Part shown: positions 1 to 11,451 of the stretch, one piece after another | How positions within the stretch are numbered: position 1 is the stretch's first letter | Layout of the letters: every line of letters begins with the position of its first letter | DNA from: Micropterus salmoides | Taxonomy: Eukaryota > Chordata > Actinopteri > Centrarchiformes > Centrarchidae | Assembly (NCBI RefSeq): GCF_014851395.1 | Contig: NW_024041262.1 | Span: forward strand, 17,637,379 to 17,701,378 | Length of the DNA: 64,000 bases | Direction: 5' to 3' | Program-made: the position numbers and the translations under genes | Notes under the pieces: generated by a model | Databases searched by the model: none | What the model was told of the DNA's origin: nothing | The model's input: the letters and a program-made list of their open reading frames with translations, nothing else

Positions 1-329
1 TTTTGAAAAATTAATATAAAAGGTTTCCTTCAAGACAGCACATAGATTTTTTACATCCGTCATTAACAGCAGAAATGTGGATAAATCATTTACAAATGTA
101 TCTATTTAGATTAAATTAAAAAGTAAACTACTGATGTTGCAGTCTTTCCTAGGGCATCATAACAGAACTGTTTCCTTTACAGCAGTTTTTCTGCTATATC
201 AGTTCAGCTGTAAACAACTAATAAATGTTTAGAGCAACATTTTGACAGGCCATACAGAAGCTCCAGCAAATACGAATTATCCCTTTGAAGGTTGTCTGTG
301 TTATTGTTGAATAGTTGAGCGGTTGTAGT
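1..329. other. oat 3' flank, A/T-rich
   Basis: Holds the start of the oat 3' untranslated region. No gene, repeat or clear minus-strand AATAAA is seen. Confidence 0.5.
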
Positions 330-490
330 TTAGAAGGACATTATGGTCCTCTGGATGATATCAACACATTCATGCAGCTCGTCCTCTTTGATGATGAGGG
401 GAGGGGCCAGGCGGATGATGTCACCATGGGTGGGCTTGGCCAGCAAACCATTGTCACGTAGGCGTAAACACACCTTCCAGGCATCATGGT
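330..490 (-). CDS. oat: oat coding exon 9 (stop codon)
   Basis: Encodes DHDAWKVCLRLRDNGLLAKP through PPLIIKEDELHECVDIIQ to the final IMSF. TAA stop at 332-330. No AATAAA is visible on the minus strand between here and base 1, so the poly(A) site lies outside the window or uses a variant signal. Confidence 0.95.
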
Positions 491-919
491 CTGGGGGGGA
501 TTGTTTGAATAAAAGGTCAGATTAATTGACTGCAAGGTTCAAATAAAGTTTTACACTTTACTAGCCTTGACAAAGAACCATGTCCTACATGTAGAAAAGG
601 CGTGAAGCTGCGTAAAAAAAAAAGGTAAAGTATGGAAGATTTTACTGGACTTTAATATTTGTAACCCACAGAAAACAATCCACAAATGTGTACTATGATG
701 CGCAAATATTTCACTATCTACAAAGTGTTATTTACACATTTGTGGATGTATTTTTATAAACAAAACAGTTCTTTGTATGTGAAATTAAAATATGTATGTA
801 CAGAGTAACTTCTACATATTTACAAATTGTACTGTATTTGTGGATATAATGTTACACAACACAAATGTAAAAATACATGTTTTGGGTAGTGAGATATTTG
901 TGTGTGTGTGTGTATATAT

Positions 920-979
<60 letters not shown>

Positions 980-3900
980 TATATATATATAAATATACAC
1001 ATACATATACATACATACATACACACACACATATACACACACTTTTTTTTTTCTTTAACACAGATCTCCGCAGTATACATTGGACAAAATTCCACAAATG
1101 TGTAAAAAGGAAGTTACAAATGTAACATGACCCACAAATTGACAGAAAGCAATCTGAAAATGTGCAAAAACTGTTTTGTGTGTAGAAGTAACTCTGTATT
1201 TTTGTGGATAAGATTTTACACATCACAAATGTAAAAATACATATTTGTAGATAGTGAAATATTTGTGCATCATAGTACACATTTGTGGATTGTTTTCTGT
1301 GGGTTACAAATTTTAAAGTCCAATAAAATCTTCCATAGGAAAGTCCCCTCCAAAATACAGTTCTTCATATTTTATAACACTGGTATTTCGTAAAATTATT
1401 AGGTTGTAATTAAATTGTTAAGCACAATTCCTGTATTTCCAGGAATTGTTGGGATCTTGAGTAAGGAGAGACCTTGGAAAATTACAATAATTTTGGATCA
1501 CATTTAAAAAGGGGTACTGCTGTCAGTGAAAACAGCCCAAGTGCGTAACACAAAATACCTGAACAACACTTGCCCACGAGCTGCATTCACTGATTAACAT
1601 GTTAGCTTGGATTTATTTTGTACCCTGTTAGCTGACATTTTTACCTTAGTTACCAAATACTGATCACAAACAGTTCAGTACTGCACCTTTGGTCTCTTTG
1701 ATGACGACTGCGTTAAGGAGGCCTTTCCCTCTGACTGTGGTCACAATGTCTTTGGGCAGTTTTCTCAGCTCGGCCCGCAGCAGCTTTCCCATCCTTTGAG
1801 CATTCTCTGCCAGCTTCTCCTCCTCCATCACCTGCAAATAAGAACAAGAGTAAAAAATTTAAAAAAACAACTTAAGACATTGTTGATCAAAGTGACATGC
1901 ATATTTTTCTTCTGATGTTAAACTGTCCTTGAAGGTAACTGTAGCATGCTTAAAATTATTTTGTTATGATACATTTCACAGTGTTGTAGAGTATCTATTT
2001 AAAACAAAAGGTAAAAACAAGAACAAGTAATAAGAACAGACTAGGAAAAGATTTTGCAGTTTAACACTGACCTGAAGAGCAGCAATAGCAACCTGACAGG
2101 CCACAGGGTTTCCTCCATATGTGGACCCATGTTCCCCAGGCTTGATGGTCAGCATAACCTCATCATCACACAGCACAGCAGATACCTGAGGCACACCAAC
2201 ACAGATCAGTTAAAGCACAGATAAAAGATAGATACTCCTGTCCAACAAAACTGGTCTCCCCAAAGTCCATGAAGTTTGACTCTTGCACAGCAAATCTATA
2301 TTGTGATATCAAGTGTGATTGATCAACAACAAAGAAAGCTTACAGGGTAAACTCCTCCAGAAAGAGCTTTGCCCAGAATCAGCACATCTGGACGGACTTC
2401 TTCATGGTCCACAGCCAGACGCCGGCCAGTCCTTGCCAAGCCGGTCTGCACTTCATCAGCAATCCATAACACCTGGATGAAACACAGACGACCTTACTGG
2501 TAATCTCAAAGCAAACATGTTATTTTACGACGGTAATCACCACAGCCCTAGGTGTTTTTCTGGCCACAGTGTGTTTTTTCAGGAATTCTCAGTATCTTAT
2601 AGAAGGATAGACCTTCCAACAGGGAAATATGTGCATGGTATTTAAAATAAAATAAAAAAAACACAACAAAAAACATATCAAATGAATGTTTGAAAAAGGG
2701 TAGATAAGAAATCATATTTAATGACCATAAGCCTCAACTGCTGCAAAAATGACGTCAAAACCATGTGACACCCCGTCGCACATGAGAGATGTAACCGTAT
2801 TGCTTAGATAAACTCTCTGCAATCAAAAAAAAAACAATAACTATCAGAGCAATCAGAGACTTGGTGTTGCTTTGGTGTTTGACAGGTGAACCTTGTAGGT
2901 GGGCTGATTAAACATTGACGATCCAAGTCAGACAAACACACTGAGCCATGAAACTTTTTGTTGGCGCATTTATACAGCTACCAGAATTACGGTGTTTCTG
3001 CAGTTGTTCTACATCATTAAACCACGGTTATGCTGTGCGATCATGCGCATTAGATGCTGCTGCCAACAGGAAGTTGCCCTGTAGTAGTATTTTATTGGTC
3101 CAAAACTGGCTTCACTGCTCTCCATTCAAATCAGCAGGGTGGCTTCGTCCAGTAATATACTGTCTATGTTCGAGGTATGTTTTCTCCCGTTTGGTGGGCG
3201 TGCCTCAGATGTTACCCAATCAGCTGCGATAAGTTTGTAAACACAACGGTGTTAAAAAAGCAGGAAAATGCACTAAGCTTGAGTACACAGTAGGGTGTTC
3301 AGGGAACCACTGTTTCCGTTGAAACGTCTGGCTACGTTGTCTATGCTGAACTCAGCCCTGTTATCCGTAGTTGAAGCACAAGAAAGGACAAATTAACAAC
3401 ACGTCAACAATGTAGGGCAGCTAAACGCTCCGCTGCTGACAACACTTCAGTTTGAGTTGATGCTAGACAAAACACAGCTGCTGCCTTTGTCTGTTCCGCA
3501 CAGTTTCGTTTGTTGTAAAATGTACACGCTGTGTGTCAGCTCTGATTGGTGAGTAGAACAGTAACAGGAGGTGCATGGTGCTTGTGGTTGGCGAGGTCTG
3601 TCACACAAGGATGACAACAGAATACATTTTTAACTGCATGACTGTTTAAAACAGGTCAGATGTATAACTAAACATTAAAGCTAGGGAATCCGTCTTCAAG
3701 ATTAGCTAATCGCATTCTTTCAAATCGCATTTTCGATTTGAAAACAATTAATCAAATACAATGTGCACATGTACTCCAGGCAGCATGATAAAAACTACAA
3801 AATGTTGTCTTTTGATTGCTGTTCTGTACATCCAGATAGCAGGAAGTAGCTTGATGATTTTCTAACTTTAATAGTGTTACCACAACACACTTTGGTGTCA

Positions 3901-6900
3901 AGAGATGGAAGTTTTGATGGCAGTGTAGTCCCACTTCACTCCCCACCCCTCTATGCAAGCACCTAAAAAATAAAAAAAAATAAAAAGGCACTAGGGATCG
4001 ACCGATGTTTTTTCCCGGTTATTAGTAACCAATTGGACTGACGACCGATTTTTGGAACAGATATAGCAGTGTCAGCAGTGACGGTGCGGAATCATGACCG
4101 TCACTACTAAAATTTCCCATGATCATTAAACTATGCGCTTACAAATGTTTTGCACACTGTGCAAGTACGGCAACACTCGCATGCTTGGCTAGCTTCCTCT
4201 CATCGTTGTATACAAAACATCTACATGACAGATGCTGTTATAAGAACAGTTTGTAAGAAATTGGGAGGTGCGTACGTAATTTTTGTTTTCCGAGCAACAG
4301 AAAGTTCAAGTTTATTTATACAGCACATTTAAAAACAACACTAGTTGACCAAAGTGCTTTCCACAATAGACAACAAATATACATGACAACTACAGTAGTA
4401 AATAAAATAAATGTTACTACTCAATTCAGTTTGAAGGCCAATGAATAAAGATACGTCTTCAGCAAGGATTTGAAAGTGTCAGTAGTCGGGGCATTTCTTA
4501 TTTCAACAGCTTAAGTGTTCCAAAGATTAGGAGCAGCTACTGAGAAGGCTCGGTCACCTTTAGTTTTTAGCCTGGATCTGGGGACATCGAGGAGCATCTG
4601 ATTGGATGACCAGAGTGTGTATATGTAAAAGCTCTGATAAATAAGAAGGTAAATGCTCCGTATTTGTATAGCTTATTGTACTGATGCAGTATCAGCCTTT
4701 TACAAGTACTACTACTGCTGGTTTTGCTGCACTTACATACACTAATGAGTGTAGTTATTGTTAACTTGTGTAATCTACACTAATCTTCGCTCGGCGTGTG
4801 TGCATACGTGGAGCTCTGCTGAGACAGGAGGGGAGGGGCTGCAGCATGGTGGCTCGCTCGTTCTATTGGCTACTTCCGCACAATAGTCAGTGTTGATAGG
4901 CTATTACTCGTAAGTTGTAACCAATCAACTAGTACTGTCGGGGGGACATTAAGTCATCAGTCTGTGGGCTCCAGCAGAAAGAGGCAGCAGCATCAGAGCC
5001 AAAGGAGCGCACTTTTAAATTAATTATTTATATCGGCTATTTGTTTTTAAAATGGCCGATACAGATTATTCGACCAGACCGATTATTGGTCGACCCCTAA
5101 CTGACACACTTTGTTGTGTTCAGCCTTTAGCACCAAACCTAATGCCTCCTGGCTATTTGATGTCAACATTCATAATCAGTGAACTGATTGATGAGAGGAA
5201 ATTAGGCCAAATTTACTTTAGTCATTGTTACAAACAAACCAGACAGGCGATCAGTTTGGAAATGTGTTTTCACACAGTCAAAACATTCACTCCTAAGCTA
5301 AGGGAATCACCAATGACATTTATTTTGTTCTTGTCAGTGTGTTTTCTTTTTGAGACTCACATTGTATTTTGTGCAAAGTTCTCTGACTTTGGTCAGGTAG
5401 CCCTGGTCCGGCACCACCACCCCGGCTTCCCCCTGGATGGGCTCTACCATGAAAGCTGCAACATTTGGGTCTTGAAGGGCTTTCTGGATAAAAGAAGAAA
5501 AAAAGACTAGTTAGATATTTTTATCTGTGTCCAAGATAACCTTGTCAATAAATACATGCTGCTTCAGTCAATCATTATGTTCTTTTATTTACATGAAAAG
5601 CAGGATTTGTACATCCATCTTCAGTAAGCCATTCAGTCTTTATAGATAACAAAGCTGTCAAGTCAGCTAGTTTTGGAGGTTCTTATGATCAAAATCAATG
5701 ATCTATCTCCAGCGATACTGGGTAAAGTGCAAATCTTCACCTTCTTTGGAAAAAAAATTTCCAAAGCAGTAGCCTCCATAACAGCTCATGTATTTTTTGT
5801 TTGTCCTCCAGGCTGGCATCAGAGTTTGCATGTTGGATCCTGCCACCAGCACATTAACACTGAATGCAAGTATCATGAAACTTTTGCTGCCTCTGACATC
5901 AGTGTTTCTCTCCAACTTGACTAACAAAGTTAATCAATGAGGTAAAAACGTGTGCCTGCATGCAAGTATGTTGTTAGAAGAGTCCAAACTCTGGTGCGCT
6001 GTGACTGAAACATAAGCTTCCCCCTATAATTTTGCCATTTTTTAAGCCAATTTGAGGGCTGGGCCAAAGGTGAAGAAACTTTTCCACACATTAGCTGCTT
6101 GTGACAGTATGAAAGTCATTCCACCTCTCTCACCGACTGAAGCAAATTTAAACAAACATGGTAGATATTGTACTGTATGTCTTGAAGAAAGTCAAAACCC
6201 GTACCTCCAGTGCAGGAATGTCATTATATGGGACGACCTCAAAGCCGGGCATAAAGGGACCAAAACCTTCATAACTACTGGGGTCAGAGGAGCTGGAGAT
6301 GGCTGCCATGGTGCGGCCCCAGAAGTTTCCCTCTAAACAACAAGAGTGAATGAGTATTTATCATATTGTTCATAGATTACAACATGATATAGGAAATATG
6401 GAACCTGTGGTCACCTTATCCTATATCTATCAAGAGGATTGGTAAGCATGCTAATGCTAAGTTTGGTAACTTCAGTCTATTGTTGTAATATTTAAACTGT
6501 AAAGAATAATTTTTAATCACGAGTTGTAGTTTTTTTAGTTTTATATTTGTAAAATCTGAACACAAAATGTAAATGTCATGAGTTAAATACATTAAGCATC
6601 AAACATTAGCGCTCAGGCTAACTGTAAACAAAAAACGTCATTGAAATGTATTGAGGAAATGTATGAGGAAGAACTACATTCTGACATCTTGAGACAAATG
6701 GATGCAATAAAAGTTTGTTTTTTTTTACTTAATACGACACTAAACTGTGATGTAGTGTGTTATGACAAAGCATTACTTTTACTTACCAGCAAAAATGATT
6801 TTGGCCTGGTTTTTGGGAACCCCCTTTACATTGTAAGCCCACTTGCGGGCAAGCTTGCAGGCAGTCTCACCACCTTCGACACCTAATTTGTTACAACAAA

Positions 6901-7494
6901 AATGAATAAAATGCCCAAAATGTACTCATCATAACCTCTGAACAATTAGCTTTGGGTGTTTCCCATAATTACCTGTATTCATGGGTAAGACTTTGTCATA
7001 GCCAAACATATGGGTGATGTACTCCTCATAGGTTCCCAGCACATCATTGAAGAATGCTCTGGAAGTCAGGGTGAGTTTGGAGGCCTGGGCATTGAGCGCA
7101 GCTATGATCTTTGGGTGGCAGTGACCCTGGTTTACTGCACTGTAAGCACTCAGGAAGTCATAATACCGGCTGCCCTCCACATCCCACACATAGATGCCTG
7201 AAGTAAAGAAAACCAAGTTCTTGCAAAGTGTCTGATGATTGATAAGAGATTTTTAACATTTTGAGAAAAAATGAACTCACCCTGCCCCCTCTCCAAGGCC
7301 ACAGGGAGGGGATGGTAGTTGTGCGCTCCATACTTGTCCTCGCGGGTGTAGATTTCCTCTGAGGTGAGTGGACGTTCAACCCTCAGTTTGGAGGCCGCGG
7401 TGGAGGCCGGACGCGTACCAGAGTGGATCGCTCGATGGAGAAGAGGGGCAGCACGGCTCAGGCTGCAGCTGGCCTGGACAATAATTCCTTTCAT
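330..7494 (-). CDS. oat: Ornithine aminotransferase, mitochondrial (complete, 9 coding exons)
   Basis: PLP-dependent transaminase of the mitochondrial matrix. It converts ornithine and 2-oxoglutarate to glutamate-5-semialdehyde and glutamate. Coding exons in transcript order: 7281-7494, 6973-7197, 6787-6882, 6205-6332, 5361-5483, 2344-2472, 2072-2185, 1687-1831, 330-490. All introns are GT-AG, phases join without conflict, and the 1335 nt give 444 residues plus stop (human 439). The first ~35 residues are rich in Arg, Ser and Ala, as expected of a mitochondrial presequence. Counted on the spliced product, Tyr60, Arg185, Asp268 and the Schiff-base Lys297 (in LGKALSGG) match human Tyr55, Arg180, Asp263 and Lys292, a constant offset of 5. 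No frameshift or stop is seen. An acceptor just upstream of the ATG implies a separate noncoding first exon. The gene is divergent from LHPP, as in mammals. Recognition rests on strong similarity to the known family. Confidence 0.96.
631..1337. mobile_element. MITE with ~95-bp terminal inverted repeats
   Basis: Located in the last oat intron. The left arm from 633 (TGGAAGATTTTA) is matched by the reverse complement of the right arm ending at 1335 (TAAAATCTTCCA) over about 95 bases with few mismatches. Each end abuts TA (631-632 and 1336-1337), as in Tc1/mariner-type target duplications. There is no transposase. The interior holds a CA tract and a second, direct copy of the arm-proximal sequence (about 840-902 against 1203-1268). 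Confidence 0.75.
924..978. repeat. (CA)n microsatellite
   Basis: Nearly perfect CA dinucleotide run inside the MITE, flanked by TA/CA-rich imperfect repeats (900-1040). The apparent reading frames here are only repeat translation. Confidence 0.95.
1687..1831 (-). CDS. oat: oat coding exon 8
   Basis: Encodes the C-terminal domain segment from VMEEEKLAENAQRMGKLLRA to VRGKGLLNAVVIKETK. The donor is a weak GTGCAG, phase 1 into the last exon. Confidence 0.94.
2072..2185 (-). CDS. oat: oat coding exon 7
   Basis: Encodes VSAVLCDDEVMLTIKPGEHG and STYGGNPVACQVAIAALQ, nearly identical to the human segment. The donor is GTCAGT. Confidence 0.95.
2344..2472 (-). CDS. oat: oat coding exon 6 (PLP lysine)
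   Basis: Encodes ADEVQTGLARTGRRLAVDHE and LILGKALSGGVYP. It contains Asp268, the expected partner of the PLP ring nitrogen, and the Schiff-base Lys297. Flanked by CCAG and GTAAGC splice sites. Confidence 0.95.
2473..3991. other. oat intron 5, left part, no gene seen
   Basis: Mostly unique-looking A/T-rich intron. The phrase around 3160-3175 (ATATACTGTCTATG) recurs in similar form at 10512-10525, which hints at dispersed repeat remnants. No element boundaries could be defined. Confidence 0.4.
3992..5099. mobile_element. Nonautonomous hAT-like DNA transposon
   Basis: Left end TAGGGATCGACCGAT (3992) and right end GGTCGACCCCTA (5099) are inverted. The inner flank TATCGGCTATTTG repeats the theme. 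End sequences of this type are common on fish hAT elements. The candidate 8-base flanks (AAAGGCAC and ACTGACAC) match only partly, so the duplication is decayed. No transposase is seen. A second dispersed sequence is nested at about 4303-4640. Confidence 0.65.
4303..4640. repeat. Interspersed repeat nested in the hAT-like element
   Basis: Resembles a fish repeat that I recognise by phrases such as TTCAAGTTTATTTATACAGC and GACCAAAGTGCTTTCCA. The family name is uncertain. Confidence 0.4.
5361..5483 (-). CDS. oat: oat coding exon 5
   Basis: Encodes KALQDPNVAAFMVEPIQGEA and GVVVPDQGYL to LCTKYN. It holds the conserved glutamates of the VEPIQGEAG motif. Flanked by ATCCAG and GTGAGT splice sites. 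Confidence 0.95.
6205..6332 (-). CDS. oat: oat coding exon 4
   Basis: Encodes EGNFWGRTMAAISSSSDPSS and FGPFMPGFEVVPYNDIPALE. Arg185 of the NFWGRT motif matches human Arg180, which contacts the substrate. Confidence 0.95.
6787..6882 (-). CDS. oat: oat coding exon 3
   Basis: Encodes VEGGETACKLARKWAYNVKG and the KIIFA segment. TTAG acceptor, GTAAGT donor, phase 1 on both sides. Confidence 0.94.
6973..7197 (-). CDS. oat: oat coding exon 2
   Basis: Encodes IYVWDVEG through YDFLSAYSAVNQGHCHPK and LTSRAFFNDVLG to VLPMNTG. The acceptor is CAG at 7200-7198. The donor GTAATT departs from the GTRAGT consensus at position +5. Confidence 0.95.
7281..7494 (-). CDS. oat: oat coding exon 1 (start codon, presequence)
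   Basis: Starts at ATG 7494-7492 and encodes the presequence, then the KYGAHNYHPLPVALERGQ block. Its Tyr60 corresponds to human Tyr55. Ends at a GTGAGT donor (7280-7275), phase 1. Confidence 0.95.
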
Positions 7495-7512
7495 GGTGCT
7501 TTACTACTATGT
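7495..7512 (-). other. oat: oat 5' UTR piece with upstream splice acceptor
   Basis: Eighteen bases separate the oat ATG from a CTCTACCTTTTAG acceptor (AG at 7514-7513). This implies at least one noncoding upstream exon, as in mammalian OAT. I could not place that exon. A plausible zone is 10800-11050, where inverted CCAAT boxes lie in the right orientation. Confidence 0.55.
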
Positions 7513-7958
7513 CTAAAAGGTAGAGATAATTTAATTCAGTTGGTATCAGTGCCAAATGTAAAATAACATATTCAATAAATCTCTCAGTATAACCCTGAAA
7601 CATTTAACTTTAAGACTAGATTAAAAACAGCGCTGCATTTGCTGGGTTCAGCTTTTCAAATATGAGAATTGGTTGCTTTTTTTTGAAACATGATTGGCAT
7701 ATTAAGCAAAAATGAAGGTTAGCTACATCTCTGGTAGTTTCACAGCTCTCCTGTGAGCTGAACACACTTCCAGCAAAAGGCTGAAGCAGTGGTTGTCCTT
7801 TGTAGTTTCCACTTTAAGAATTAATACAATAACTGGGTTCACAAGAGTTTAGACTGCCTGTCAAATACACAAACATACATGCCACAACAAGTACACCAAG
7901 TAGTAACACCAACACCCAAACTGACAGATGTTCTAAGCAGACAATACTGTAGCTCAGT
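7513..7958. other. oat upstream intron, nothing recognised
   Basis: A/T-rich with no coding or repeat signal. It is expected to be intronic because of the acceptor at 7513-7514. Confidence 0.4.
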
Positions 7959-8999
7959 GGCCTGTACTACGAAGCGGGGTAACTGGCTTATCCAGGTAAC
8001 TTCAGGAGTAACTTCGTGACGCCGGGTGTAACTTCCCGGTTAACCCGTACTGCGAAAGGTGGATAGGTGTTACCCGGGGTCTGTTGCCAAGGCAATTTAC
8101 ACCGCATCTCTAAACTGCTCCGAGCAGGTTTTGTTCGTGGTTAACTCAAGGTTATCCTGTATATGCGGACTACACACCACATCTGTACTCAGTGTTAATG
8201 ATGAGAAGTAGGATATTAATAGGCTACCCACTGCTTCATAAAATATGTTTATTAAATATTTCATCCTGATTTGCTCCACTGCGGTTGCAATGAAGTTCTG
8301 AACACAACAGCATTACATTCAGAGAGCGAGGCATGCAGCCTCAGTGATTATAAAGAGGAATCTTAATTAATTAACGGGATCGTTTCGTAGATGGAGCCCA
8401 TCTATGGTCTATAATTGAATTCTCCTGTTTGTTTTCACATATTTAGATAGACTATTTTACCTGTCCCAAAAATATGGAGCTAGAGTTAATAATCCGAGAA
8501 AAAAAATCCTAGATGAAAGTGTGAAATTTACAAGAAGAAGAAGAAGTTTTCTTCTGAATACGCCCAATCCAAGGCAAAGTCTCTAAGGTGCATGATAATG
8601 ATTGTGGGCTAAATTCAGTAGTATTTCCTCACTGCTAAATCCGATTGCAAAGTTTAATATAACTTTCCAGTGCACGCATAGCCTACTACACGGCAGGCTT
8701 TGTCGTCTGCCACGATATTAGATCAGCCGTTAACTTGTCTTTACGTTCATAATTTCCTGACACTATAGCAACGTGCATTCCTCTGGAGAAATACGGAGCA
8801 TGCACCGTTTGGAAAAAAACTCTGCCTGCACGGCCACACACACCCCTTTTATGTGAACGCGCACCACGTCTGATTAAGTTAACACCAGGTTAACACGGAC
8901 TCAACTAACCAACATCTTATCCAACTTCGTAGTACTTGAGTTTGCCTGATAACCCCGAGTTAACTCTGAGTAGGTTGAACTCCCTTCGTGGTAGAGGCT
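7959..8999. mobile_element. MITE-like element with doubled subterminal motifs
   Basis: Ends are inverted: GGCCTGTACTACGAAG on the left (7959) and the complement of CTTCGTGGTAGAGGCT on the right (8999). A second, inner copy lies near each end: GTACTGCGAAAGGTGGATA at about 8047, and on the right at 8918-8937 the complement reads GTACTACGAAGTTGGATAAG. There is no transposase ORF. The superfamily is uncertain (PIF/Harbinger or a related group). No clear target duplication was found. Confidence 0.65.
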
Positions 9000-10980
9000 A
9001 CAGGTCACTAGTCACTCATTTAAAAAAAACAAAAACAGTCTTTAACACAATCAATTGATCAATAAAAGCCAAAGTGAGTGATTCACCTAAAAACAGGACC
9101 AAAAAAAAAAAAAAAAACAACTATTATTAAATAAAACCTTAAAAATTAACAAATGAAAAATACATACAATATGAAACCTTATAAATAACGTTTAAATATC
9201 TCAGGGAACAGGCAAGTATAACACGTCATTCAAAAGTTCCCCAGCTGTGTGCACAAAAATACCTCTTCATGCTTCTGTAGAGCACCTTGGTATCTGTAAT
9301 CGGTCACCCAACATACTTTTTGGACTACTTAAAACACAGAGCAGAGGAGGAGCTTCCAACTTGAGTATGGTTTTAACTCTTTCCGGTTCTTTGCTCCAGA
9401 ACCGATTAAAGAGGTCAAAGAAATTACAGAACCAGCCTTTTTAATAAATTTGTTAATCCCGTTCCTATTATTTGCAGCGACGCTCTTACTTCAAAATACA
9501 ACAGTATAAAACAAAGAAATGCCCCCCTTAAAAAACCTAACCGTAGCTACAGTGGTTGAGCCTGATAAGCTAATAACACTGCTATGTCAGATTCCACAGA
9601 GCACATAGGCTTTACTGGTCTGCTGAACAATGCTTCTCTTTCACACTCAACACAATAGAGGTAAATGTCTTTGATGGGTGTGGGTTAACAAAAGCTAATC
9701 CCACAGCAGCATGGCAACTCAACTGTGATGTTCCAGACTTTTCTATTTGGTCGCAATTAAAGCAGGCTTGTTTTAAATGTCCCTTCATTTTTTCAAGCAC
9801 TGTACCATTCACTACTTTTCTTCTTCTTCTTCATTTATAGAATTCCCTACTACTTTCTAAACGTTTAAAATATTTATGACAGACGAGGTGGCCCTCTTTG
9901 TGTCTTAGTGGCACTGAACGGTTTTGATATGACACCATATTTCACCTTGTGCTATTCACATTTAGGTTAGGGAAGATGTCCTGGGATGTCTGACTAAGCC
10001 AAAGAATACTGTGACTGTTGCTGCTCAACTGTTGCGGGAGTTTGAATAACCTACTTAGTAAGGCATTTTAGTTTCCATGAAATTAACTACTACTTACTGA
10101 ATACATATTGAGTTATTAACAAACAAACACACAAACACACACACACACAGAAGGGAATGTGAATATGAGATATCCAGCAAGACTTGGCTCGGGATAATCT
10201 GTAACCTTGTGCTGTGAATAAATACACAAAGCAAACAGACACCGTCTGGACTGGACTACAGCAAGGACAGCGGACCCGTGAGGATTCGTGGCACTCAGTT
10301 CCCATTAGCTATCATCTCTCTCTTCTCTTGAGAGATGATAGGTCGCTGGGGAGCTGCCTCCTTAACACACCCACCAACATTACAACCTGGTGGGAGCTAA
10401 ATAAAGACTGACAGTATGTTCCTATCTGATGATAGTCTCTGCGAACTAAGCAGTTCTGCCAAACCAGTTTGAATTAACAGTTATATAACGCGGTATCGAG
10501 GAACCTTTTATACAGTCTATGCGTGAAACATAACGCGCAGCTCGTCCTACTTTCAAGCTCTAAGGTAAAACGGTGTCACTAACAGTTTATATGACACTTG
10601 CCGACCAGTCGACATAAATAAATACATGTTTCTTCTACACTGTCTATGGGTTCTTCTTGCCCAAGGAGTGTAAACGCTTTTAAGATCAATGCTAACCAGA
10701 CATAGGTCCTATAACAGTTAGTTAGACCCTAGCTAGCTAATATTAGCACATTCCTGCAGTTAGTTTTTTACAGCCATCACTAAATTATCAAGCAAGCTTT
10801 TTATAAGAGGAGAGAGGAGACATAAAAGGTAGTCAAACAGTACCAGAAAGAATGAAGCGACGTTGAAAACCCTCTTAAACGCGAATGATGTTTCTCCTGA
10901 CCGATGGTTGAAGCGAAAGGCTTATGTGAGAGTCTGGCGTTATTTTCCCCCCACCCGTTTGGCGTCATGTCCCGCTTTAC
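9000..10980. other. oat-lhpp interval, no gene seen
   Basis: A/T-rich noncoding DNA with homopolymer runs (9103-9118), a short CA tract (about 10120-10148) and a near-perfect hairpin at 10309-10341. A homeobox gene (NKX1-2) lies between these genes in mammals, but no homeobox is visible here. Confidence 0.45.
10309..10341. repeat. Short inverted repeat (12-bp stem, 9-nt loop)
   Basis: CTATCATCTCTC (10309-10320) pairs perfectly with GAGAGATGATAG (10330-10341) across a pyrimidine-rich loop. No gene context explains it. Confidence 0.8.
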
Positions 10981-10989
10981 TGTGCTGAG

Positions 10990-11044
10990 ATTGGCTAGTA
11001 TGTTACTCGTCACTTTGACGCGTCCTTGTGATTGGATACTCGCT
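10990..11044 (-). promoter_or_regulatory. Candidate oat promoter region (paired CCAAT boxes)
   Basis: Read on the minus strand, CCAAT occurs twice 41 bases apart (complement of ATTGG at 10990-10994 and 11031-11035), with GACGCGTC-type sequence between. The orientation suits oat. The first oat exon is not located, so this is inference. Confidence 0.3.
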
Positions 11045-11451
11045 GTTTGATGCTGGATGAGATACTAGGTGCTCCCACACTTGAGACTTTGGGTCTTTAT
11101 TACGAAATAGGACAAATCGAATCGGTTAATTTATCTAACCCTTTATATTTTATAGAGAGCAACACATGGTTTAAGAATGCATGATTTGCCGAGAAGCAAA
11201 TGTTACAAGAACAACCGGTTACATTAGGTAACGTTAGAGTTACATGTAGTTGCATCACCTCTCTATATAAGGATTTAAATATATATTTACATGTGTTTTA
11301 TTGTATTATCGTTAAGGTCAGTGTCAATATACTAGTGTTGCTAGCGGCACCATGGATGTACAAATCATAGACTGTATAAATCATAGATTGTGAAACTAAA
11401 AAGGTTAGTGGAAAATTTAGTAGAGCCAGCATCCAATCACAAGGACGAGTC
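11017..11451. repeat. 28-bp inverted repeat pair flanking ~380 bp
   Basis: Bases 11017-11044 and the reverse complement of 11424-11451 agree at about 25 of 28 positions (core CGTCCTTGTGATTGGAT). Both arms contain a CCAAT box. This may be a repeat-element end or a local inverted duplication. Confidence 0.7.

Noticed and set aside
812..1280. Open frames rich in Cys-Val or Thr-His
   Set aside because: Translation of CA/GT repeats.
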